NCBI GenBank assembly: GCA_003157445.1
Contig: PMJN01000058.1
Span: forward strand, 1 to 21,999
DNA from: Micrococcales bacterium
GTDB lineage: Bacteria; Actinomycetota; Actinomycetes; Actinomycetales; Dermatophilaceae
Length of the DNA: 21,999 nt
Direction of reading: 5' to 3'
Of the stretch, positions 16,220-21,999 are shown one piece after another (position 1 is the first letter of the stretch; every line of letters starts with the position of its first letter). The notes beneath the pieces were generated by a model, which worked only from the letters and a program-made list of their open reading frames with translations, had not been told where the DNA came from and made no database searches. The position numbers and the translations under genes were made by a program.

Positions 16220-17236
16220 TCACTTCGAGATCGCAGCGAGGGCAGCGACGACCTGCGTGATCTCGTCACGTCCGACCCTGCAGCAGCCGCCGATCAGCCG
16301 CGCCCCGGACGTGACCCACTCTGTGACCTGGTCAGCAGAGAACCTGGGTGAGCCGTGCCAACGGCGCTCGGACGCGCTCCAGGTCTCTCCGGAGTTCGGG
16401 TAGGCGACGACCGGCTTGCCCGAGGCCTGCGCGGCGACCCTCACCGCGGTCGTCACCCCGGCCGGATCGGTGCAGTTGATACCGACGGCCAGCACGGCCT
16501 CCACCTCGGCGGCCATCGCAAAGATCTCGGCCGCATTCTCTCCGAGGCGCGTGCGCACGGATCCGTCTTGGTCGGTAGCTGTGGTCAGCGACAGCCAAAC
16601 GGGCACGCCGATTTCAGCCACCTCAAGCAGCAGTGCCTCGGCCTCGGCCGCGGCGGGGATCGTCTCGATCGCGAGCAGATCGGGCGAGGCCTCCAGCAGT
16701 GTCTCTATCCGGCGCCGGTGGAACGAGCGCAGCTCCCCGATGCTCAGCCCGCCCTGGCTACGGCCGGTCCAGTTCGGTGCTGCGTACGCGCCCGTGTACT
16801 CCTCGCCTCCGTTGAGCGTGGCTCCGTAAGGGCCGATCGACGCCGCGACCCATGCCTGCCCGTCGAGCCCGCAGAGTTGCACTGACTCGCGGGCCAGGGT
16901 TACTGAGCGGCGCATCAGGGTTGCAGCCTCCTGTGCGTCGATGCCATGCCTGGCGAATCCTTCGAACGATGCCTGGTAGCTCGCCGTGATAGCGACGCGG
17001 GCTCCTGCCCGGAAGTATCCGGAGTGTACGGCCATGATCGCCTCTGGATCCTCACGCAACACATCGGCCGACCACAGCTCGCCCGAGAGGTCGAAGCCAG
17101 CCCGTTCGAGCTCGTTGGAAAGCCCTCCGTCGATCGGTACGACGCCGGCGGCGACGGCTTTGGCCAGACTGCGGTCAGGATGGTTTGAGTTCGGCGACAA
17201 GATGCTCACCGGTTCATTCTGCCGTGCAGGAGTCAT
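16220..17236 (-). CDS. mmuM: Homocysteine S-methyltransferase (S-methylmethionine-dependent)
   Basis: The 338-residue enzyme transfers a methyl group from S-methylmethionine (or S-adenosylmethionine) to homocysteine, giving methionine. The zinc site is intact: Cys 255 in AVGINCTDPAG and Cys 318-319 in IGGCCRVG. Other family blocks are PIDGGLSNELERAG (34-47), ITASYQASFEGF (83-94) and SIGPYGATLNGGEEYTG (133-149). The ATG at 17236 overlaps the last 23 bases of the upstream mmuP-like pseudogene, the normal arrangement of a translationally coupled mmuP-mmuM pair. About 28 N-terminal residues before AAGVVPIDGG are longer than usual, so an internal start such as the GTG of VSILSP is possible. The gene has no evident promoter of its own. 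Confidence 0.93.
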   Translation of the reverse strand: MTPARQNEPVSILSPNSNHPDRSLAKAVAAGVVPIDGGLSNELERAGFDLSGELWSADVLREDPEAIMAVHSGYFRAGARVAITASYQASFEGFARHGIDAQEAATLMRRSVTLARESVQLCGLDGQAWVAASIGPYGATLNGGEEYTGAYAAPNWTGRSQGGLSIGELRSFHRRRIETLLEASPDLLAIETIPAAAEAEALLLEVAEIGVPVWLSLTTATDQDGSVRTRLGENAAEIFAMAAEVEAVLAVGINCTDPAGVTTAVRVAAQASGKPVVAYPNSGETWSASERRWHGSPRFSADQVTEWVTSGARLIGGCCRVGRDEITQVVAALAAISK

Positions 17237-18649
17237 TTGATGGAGTCAAAACATCTGTCTGAGGCGCGCTGACGGTGTGGGAGGTGCCGTGCCGCAGATA
17301 GGAGTCGAGGTAGCAGAGAACAACGAACGGGATGCCGAAATACAGGGCCGCCACTTGGTTGGGGTCAAACGCCAGTCCGATGACGGACACCAGGCACAAC
17401 CCCAGGCCAGCATCGGCAGGACCGGGTAGAACGGTGCCCGATAGGCCAGCGCAGCGAAGTGCCCACCGTTGCGCACAAACGCTCGACGATGGAAGAAGTG
17501 AGAGGCAGAAATAGACATCCAGACTCCGACGACGGCGAAGCCGGCGATGGAGACCAGCACCAGGTATACCGATTCCGGAGCCGCAACGCTGCACGGCAGT
17601 GAGGCGAGGCCACCGATCATGCTGAAGCTCAGCGCGAACAGCGGAATGCCGAACAGCGGAATGCCTCGGCGGGTCCCGACGGAACACCGCGGGATCCTGG
17701 CCCTCGTCGGCCAGCGAGAAGATCATCCTGGCACAGGCGTACAAGCCACTGTTCCCGGCCGAGAGCAAAGCCGTGATGATGACAAAGTTCATCACCTCTG
17801 CTGTGTAAGGAATGCCGATGCTACTGAAGACCGTGACGAAGGGGCTCTCATTTAGACCCGCCGTCTTATAGGGGACGGTTGGCGCGATCACTGTGATGGC
17901 ACCGACGAAGAAGATGAGCAGTCGGAGCACCGTGGCGCGCAGGGCCTTGGGGATCGCATGTTCTGGGTCTTTGGTCTTACCGGGCAGCGACGCCGATCAG
18001 TTCCGAGCCCGAGAAGGCGTAGAACACCGCCAGCGTGGTAACCAGCACTCCGCCGAATCCATGGGGGAACAGCCCGTTGTCGGTGACGAAGTTACTCAAC
18101 GCAGCGGCGGGTCGGCGCTGGCCTTGAGGGGATGGAGCCTGAGCAGTGCGGCACCTCCAAGAATGATCAGTGCCACGATGGCGGAGACCTTCACCAGCGA
18201 GAGCCAAAACTCGGTCTGCCCGAACAATCGGGTGGAGAACGCGTTGAAGGCGAAGGTGATCGCGGCGAACAACAGGCACCAGATCGACACTGCGACCCCG
18301 GGAAACCAGCGTTGCATGAGAAGGCCGCTGGCTGTGAACTCTGAGCCCAGCGCCACGGCCCAGCACAACCAGTAAAGCCAGGCGGTAGTGAATCCGGTGG
18401 CCGGGCCGATGGAACGGGCCGCATTGATGTGGAAAGCGCCTGCCACGGTGTAGGCGAGTGCGAGTTCGCCCAGGCAGGCCATGACCGGGTACACCAGGTA
18501 CGCACCAACCAGGCAGGCCAGCACTGCGCCCAGGGGCCAGCCTGCTGGATGGTGTATCCGGAACTGAGGAACAAGCCCGAGCCGATCTCCCCCCGACACC
18601 TGATAATGATTGCGATGGGGGGCACGGATGCCACATCTGTTCCGCCCAT
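17214..18649 (-). pseudogene. mmuP: Amino acid permease, S-methylmethionine transporter-like, multiply frameshifted
   Basis: Pieces from different minus-strand frames add up to one APC-family (AAT) permease. In order: GEIGSGLFLSSGYTIQQAGP (near 18600-18540); GAVLACLVGAYLVYPVMACL and TTAWLYWLCWAVALGSEFTA and LIILGGAALLRLHPLK (about 18550-18110); NGLFPHGFGGVL and VFYAFSGSELIGVAAR (about 18090-17985); GKTKDPEHAIPKALRATVLR through FVIITALLSAGNSGLYACAR (about 17980-17720); MIGGLASL and SIAGFAVVGVWMSI and YRAPFYPVLPML (about 17620-17420); then LCLVSVIGLAFDPNQVAALY to the stop. At least four shifts are needed. The sequence resembles MmuP, the S-methylmethionine permease, and its position next to mmuM supports that. 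It cannot make a whole transporter as written. Confidence 0.82.
17636..17665. repeat. 15-bp perfect tandem duplication inside the permease pseudogene
   Basis: GAACAGCGGAATGCC occurs twice in direct succession (17636-17650 and 17651-17665). In the permease frame it doubles the residues GIPLF. Being a multiple of three it does not shift the frame by itself, but it lies close to one of the frameshifts. Confidence 0.95.
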
Positions 18650-18678
18650 GGTCCCTGCGCCCGCCAGCCATTCTCGAG

Positions 18679-19344
18679 CTATCCGATGATCTTTCGTAGA
18701 GCCGGGATCACTGAGCCGAGCTGGCGGGTAGTCCTGAAAATGACCAGCGAGGCTTCGTCTTCGGCGGAACGGTTCGGATTGATGTCAGCGAACAACTCGA
18801 GCACCGACGTCATCGCCGCGTCGAACTCTGCCTCCGGACGCTCGGTGAGGCCACGCAGCCATCTACGCAGGACGTAGTTGTGCGCCGTCACTACTGACGT
18901 CGCCATCAGCTCGGCCTTGAGTCCGGTTTCTGAGCCACCACCCATCCAGCCATGGATGAACTCGCGGAAGACGCGTTGGTACTGTTGCATGCTGGTCACT
19001 TCGCGGTGCCGCAGCGCGGGGATGCTGGACGTCAGCTTGTACCTGCTTCGCGCAACGTCGCCTTCCTGCAGGTAGTGCAAGAGCACCAGTCTTGCCGCCT
19101 CCGAGACAGCGACAAGGGCGGTCTCCTGCGTGGACGCCGCGAGCCGTGCCTTGACCGCACTCAGGACGACTTCATGGTCGGGCAAGATCACGTCATCCTT
19201 TGAGGGGAAGGCCCGGAAGAACGTCGTGCGCCCGACCCCTGCTCGCTCCGCGATGTCGTCCACGGTCGAATGCTCGTACCCACGCTCGTCGAACAACGCG
19301 AACGCGGCAGTGGTGAGCCGTGCCTTGACCGATTGTGTGGCCAT
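18679..19344 (-). CDS. TetR-family transcriptional regulator
   Basis: The 221-residue product opens with a TetR helix-turn-helix: VKARLTTAAFALFDERGYEH, then STVDDIAERAGVGRTTFFRA and FPSKDDVI (about residues 6-55). The C-terminal ligand-binding domain is helical and not assignable to a ligand. ATG 19344 was chosen over a TTG two codons upstream because GAAGGGA lies at proper distance. It is divergent from the acyl-CoA synthetase gene with 102 bases between, and a 19-bp palindrome in that gap is the likely operator. It most likely represses the acyl-CoA operon and itself, and is released by an acyl-CoA or acid. It ends about 30 bases before the permease pseudogene on the same strand. Confidence 0.93.
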   Translation of the reverse strand: MATQSVKARLTTAAFALFDERGYEHSTVDDIAERAGVGRTTFFRAFPSKDDVILPDHEVVLSAVKARLAASTQETALVAVSEAARLVLLHYLQEGDVARSRYKLTSSIPALRHREVTSMQQYQRVFREFIHGWMGGGSETGLKAELMATSVVTAHNYVLRRWLRGLTERPEAEFDAAMTSVLELFADINPNRSAEDEASLVIFRTTRQLGSVIPALRKIIG

Positions 19345-19378
19345 CTGCAATCCCTTCGCACTTCGACTTTGCCAAAGC

Positions 19379-19397
19379 TATGGTACTGAGTACCATA
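19379..19397. promoter_or_regulatory. 19-bp perfect palindrome, probable TetR operator in divergent promoters
   Basis: TATGGTACTGAGTACCATA is a perfect 9+1+9 dyad centred on 19388, midway between the two divergent genes. A further half-site CAGTACC lies at 19410-19416. On the plus strand TTGCCA (19369-19374) and TACCAT (19391-19396) spaced by 16 could be -35 and -10, so the dyad would cover the spacer and -10; on the minus strand TTGTCG and TAGCTT sit on either side. Binding would block both promoters. Confidence 0.75.
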
Positions 19398-19446
19398 TCG
19401 ACAATATTCAGTACCAACACCTCCCCTGTCGCAGTGAAGGACATCC

Positions 19447-21078
19447 ATGACCCTGGTCTCGACCACCGCGTTGACCCCGTTGTCGTTCCTGGAAAGATCG
19501 GCCAGGGTGTTCGCCGACAAGACGGCCGTGGTCTACGGGGGGCGACAGATGACCTACCGAGAGCTCGCCGAAGAGGCCACCCGGGTGGCACATGCGTTGC
19601 GGGCCGCTGGGATCGGGCCCGGCGACCGGGTTGCGTACTTGATGCCGAATCTGCCCGAGATGCTCGTGGCGCACTTCGCGGCCCCGCTGGCGGGCGCCGT
19701 GCTGGTGGCGGTGAACACCCGGCTCTCAGGGGAGGAGATCGAGTACATCCTTAAGCATTCCGGTGCCAAGGTGCTGGTGGCCGACTCCGCTTTCCTGTCC
19801 TCGGTGGCCGCAGCCGTCCAGAACGTGCCCACGGTCACCGAGGTCGTCGTGTTCGAGGACCTTGAGGCGGGGGAGACTTCGGACCCGCGGGCCGCCGCGT
19901 CGATCGGTTCGCGGTTGCTCGGCTACCGCGAGTTCACCCTTGGCGGGTCTGACGAACTTCTGGATTGGGCAGTCAAAGACGAGTTGGCCCCGATCTCGAT
20001 CAACTACACCTCGGGCACGACAGGGCGACCTAAGGGTGTGGTCTATACCCACCGTGGCGCCTACCTGAACTGCTTCGGGGAGTTCGTTCACAGCAGCTTC
20101 GAGCAGGACAGTGTGTATCTGTGGACGCTGCCCATGTTCCACTGCAACGGGTGGTGCACCCCATGGGCGGTGACCGGGATCGGTGGCACGCACGTGTGTC
20201 TGCGCGAGGTTCGCGGGGACACGATCTGGGACCTGATCCGTGAACACCGGGTCACCCACCTCAACGGTGCGCCGACCGTGGTCACCACAATCATGAATGC
20301 GCCACAGGCCGGCAAGCTCGACTACTCGTTGCTTATCACCACCGCTGGGGCTCCTCCGAGCCCGACGACGATCCTTCAGATGGAGCAGATGGGCTTTCGG
20401 ATCGTGCACGTCTACGGACTCACTGAGAGCTATGGGCCCTATTCGGTGTGCCAGTCCCAGTCGGAATGGTCCTTGTTGGAACCGCCCGAGCGGGCCGCGC
20501 TCCAGGCACGCCAGGGGGTCGGCATGGTTCAGGCCGAGCGCGTGCGCGTGGTCGACGAGAACATGAAGGACGTACCGGACGACAGCCTGACCATGGGGGA
20601 GATCGTGCTGCGCGGCAACAACGTGATGGCTGGCTACTACCGCGATCCCGAGGGCACCAAGGAGGCGTTCCGGGGTGGGTGGTTCCACACCGGTGACCTC
20701 GGGGTCATGTGCGCGGATGGGTACGTCGAACTGCGTGACCGCGCCAAGGACGTCGTGATCTCAGGGGGGGAGAACATTTCCACCATTGAGGTCGAACAGG
20801 CGTTGATGAGCCACCCGGCGGTACTGGAGGTGGCCGTGATCGGAGTGCCTGACCAGAAGTGGGGCGAGCGGCCGAAGGCGTTCGTGGTGCTCAAGGACGA
20901 CGCCTTGGTCACCGAGAACGAGCTCATTGACCACGCACGGGTCAAGATCGCCCGCTACAAGGCCCCCCGCAATGTCGACTTCCTTCTTGAGCTGCCCAAG
21001 ACGTCGACCGGGAAGATCCGAAAGTTTGCCCTGCGGGACCCGGAGTGGGCCGGCAAGACCCACCGCGTCCAGGGCTGA
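19447..21078 (+). CDS. Acyl-CoA synthetase (AMP-forming, ANL superfamily)
   Basis: The 543-residue enzyme activates a carboxylic acid with ATP to an acyl-AMP and then to the CoA thioester. The P-loop YTSGTTGRPKG is at residues 187-197, the adenine-binding YGLTE at 323-327, GWFHTGDLG at 411-419 with the ribose-binding Asp, the hinge DRAKDVVISGGENIS at 431-445, and the catalytic lysine in PKTSTGKIRK (Lys 523). The block LPMFHCNGWC (228-237) is typical of the short- to medium-chain or aryl acid branch that includes plant AAE and bacterial methylmercaptopropionate-CoA ligase types, so a long-chain fatty acid is less likely. AAGGAC precedes ATG 19447. It is the first gene of an operon, 12 bases before the next gene, and lies under the divergent TetR regulator. 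The exact acid is not predictable. Confidence 0.93.
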   Translation: MTLVSTTALTPLSFLERSARVFADKTAVVYGGRQMTYRELAEEATRVAHALRAAGIGPGDRVAYLMPNLPEMLVAHFAAPLAGAVLVAVNTRLSGEEIEYILKHSGAKVLVADSAFLSSVAAAVQNVPTVTEVVVFEDLEAGETSDPRAAASIGSRLLGYREFTLGGSDELLDWAVKDELAPISINYTSGTTGRPKGVVYTHRGAYLNCFGEFVHSSFEQDSVYLWTLPMFHCNGWCTPWAVTGIGGTHVCLREVRGDTIWDLIREHRVTHLNGAPTVVTTIMNAPQAGKLDYSLLITTAGAPPSPTTILQMEQMGFRIVHVYGLTESYGPYSVCQSQSEWSLLEPPERAALQARQGVGMVQAERVRVVDENMKDVPDDSLTMGEIVLRGNNVMAGYYRDPEGTKEAFRGGWFHTGDLGVMCADGYVELRDRAKDVVISGGENISTIEVEQALMSHPAVLEVAVIGVPDQKWGERPKAFVVLKDDALVTENELIDHARVKIARYKAPRNVDFLLELPKTSTGKIRKFALRDPEWAGKTHRVQG

Positions 21079-21090
21079 GAGGAAGAAGAG

Positions 21091-21936
21091 ATGCAGAAGA
21101 TTGGTGTGGTGGGTTGCGGCCTGATGGGCGCAGGTATCGCCGAGGTCTGCGCGCGGGCAGGTCTGGAGGTGGTGGTCGCCGAGTCGACCCAGACCGCCGC
21201 AGAGGTTGGTCGGACGCGGCTGGAGAAGTCGCTGATACGGGCCGAGGAACGTGGCAGGATCGACAGCGCTGCGCAGGTGCTCGACCGGATCCGCGTCGTC
21301 TATGGCCTGCAGGAGATGGCCGACCGCGACCTGGTGGTCGAGGCGATCCTTGAGGATGAGGGCGCTAAGATCGCGCTGTTCAGACAGCTGGACAAGATTG
21401 TGACCTCGCCTGCGGCGGTGCTCGCCTCGAACACCTCATCGATACCGATCATGAAGCTCGCAGTGGCCACCTCGCGGCCCAGCCACGTACTCGGCGTGCA
21501 CTTCTTCAACCCGGTGCCGGTGCTCTCACTCGTAGAGCTCGTCCCCAGCCTGCTGACGGCGAACGAGACGACCGAGCGCGCCCGCACCTTCGTGGAGAAA
21601 ACCCTGGGCAAACACGCCATCGACTGCCGGGACCGTGCCGGTTTTGTGGTCAACGCGTTGCTGATCCCGTTCGTGCTATCCGCGATCAGGATGCTCGAGT
21701 CCGGGTTCGCCACGGCCCAGGACATCGACGAGGGGCTGGTGCGTGGAGCCGCACACCCGCAGGGGCCGCTCGCGCTCGCTGATTTGATCGGCCTTGACAC
21801 CGTCAAGGCGGTAGCTGAGTCGCTGTATGACGAGTTCAAGGAGCCGCTCTACGCTTCGCCGCCGCTGCTCGCCCGGATGGTCGACGCTGGCCTGCTAGGC
21901 CGCAAGACCGGCCGCGGCTTCCACACCTACGCCTGA
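21091..21936 (+). CDS. 3-hydroxyacyl-CoA / 3-hydroxybutyryl-CoA dehydrogenase
   Basis: The 281-residue enzyme oxidises a 3-hydroxyacyl-CoA to the 3-oxoacyl-CoA with NAD, the third step of beta-oxidation. The Rossmann loop is GVVGCGLMGAGIAEV (residues 5-19) and an acidic Glu 31 ends the second strand, favouring NAD over NADP. Catalytic residues are in place: Ser in ASNTSS (112-117), His 137 in VHFFNP, Glu 149 in LVELV and Asn 188 in GFVVNALLIPF. Length is that of the monofunctional HBDH/FadB2/PaaH type. GAGGAAGAAG lies right before ATG 21091, 12 bases after the synthetase stop, so both are cotranscribed. Confidence 0.94.
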   Translation: MQKIGVVGCGLMGAGIAEVCARAGLEVVVAESTQTAAEVGRTRLEKSLIRAEERGRIDSAAQVLDRIRVVYGLQEMADRDLVVEAILEDEGAKIALFRQLDKIVTSPAAVLASNTSSIPIMKLAVATSRPSHVLGVHFFNPVPVLSLVELVPSLLTANETTERARTFVEKTLGKHAIDCRDRAGFVVNALLIPFVLSAIRMLESGFATAQDIDEGLVRGAAHPQGPLALADLIGLDTVKAVAESLYDEFKEPLYASPPLLARMVDAGLLGRKTGRGFHTYA

Positions 21937-21950
21937 ACAAGGGGATAAAC

Positions 21951-21999
21951 ATGAGCAACAACAAGGACTTTGACCTCTTCGCCATCTCTGAGGACCATG
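21951..21999 (+). CDS. Start of a probable acyl-CoA dehydrogenase, cut by window end
   Basis: ATG 21951 follows AAGGGGATAAAC, 14 bases after the dehydrogenase stop. The 16 visible residues MSNNKDFDLFAISEDH match the usual opening of actinobacterial acyl-CoA dehydrogenases (FDL..L.EEH). That enzyme would give the first oxidation of the same pathway. The call rests on few residues plus operon context. Confidence 0.6.
   Translation, partial: MSNNKDFDLFAISEDH

Noticed and set aside
19726..20688. A 320-codon minus-strand frame opposite the acyl-CoA synthetase
   Set aside because: Antisense shadow of a well-supported gene; composition rich in His, Arg and Gly with no domain.
1..21999. CRISPR arrays, tRNA or rRNA genes
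   Set aside because: No spaced short direct repeats, no cloverleaf with GTTCGA-type T-loop and no rRNA-like sequence were noticed on either strand.

Overview
The window is high-GC DNA with actinobacterial character. It carries an intact fused F420 (FO synthase) gene, many GTG starts, a secreted multidomain protein with PTRVLDTR-type modules, and TetR and MerR regulators. Long genes such as fbiC (848 codons) and the secreted protein (1021 codons) are uninterrupted, while several shorter genes are broken by frameshifts. This looks like an accessory, decaying part of an actinomycete chromosome. Genus cannot be told from the sequence.

Layout. At 1-1257 is the 3' part of a phosphoesterase. At 1273-1929 lie an orphan ABC-transporter P-loop fragment and a GNAT acetyltransferase gene broken by two frameshifts. 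At 2046-4740 is the most unusual locus. A HEAT-repeat protein is fused in frame to a full EF-Ts-like (translation elongation factor Ts) module. It overlaps tail to tail with a MerR regulator whose effector domain is a HEAT array that looks related to that of the fusion. At 5315-5800 are relics of a serine recombinase (+) and a GGDEF protein (-). At 6098-7300 is a serine hydrolase of the beta-lactamase/esterase family, followed by a second truncated serine recombinase with an intact ribosome-binding site and an imperfect 26-bp palindrome upstream. At 7767-10313 is fbiC. At 10818-13883 is a secreted DUF1906 / golvesin-like / FN3 protein ending in two almost identical modules. At 14412-15938 is otsA.

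At 16220-18649 is an mmuM-mmuP unit of S-methylmethionine use. The homocysteine methyltransferase is intact but the permease is a multiply frameshifted pseudogene. At 18679-21999 a TetR regulator is divergent from an acyl-CoA catabolic operon (acyl-CoA synthetase, 3-hydroxyacyl-CoA dehydrogenase, start of an acyl-CoA dehydrogenase). A perfect 19-bp palindrome sits between them.

How the genes fit together. The TetR-controlled operon probably activates and beta-oxidises a carboxylic acid. The MerR/HEAT/EF-Ts locus has the shape of a self-contained regulatory-translational module, and I do not know a described system of this make-up. The repeated frameshifts (GNAT, recombinase, permease) could be true decay or indel errors in the assembly. 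Intact long genes beside them, and domains that are missing rather than shifted, favour true decay for at least some.
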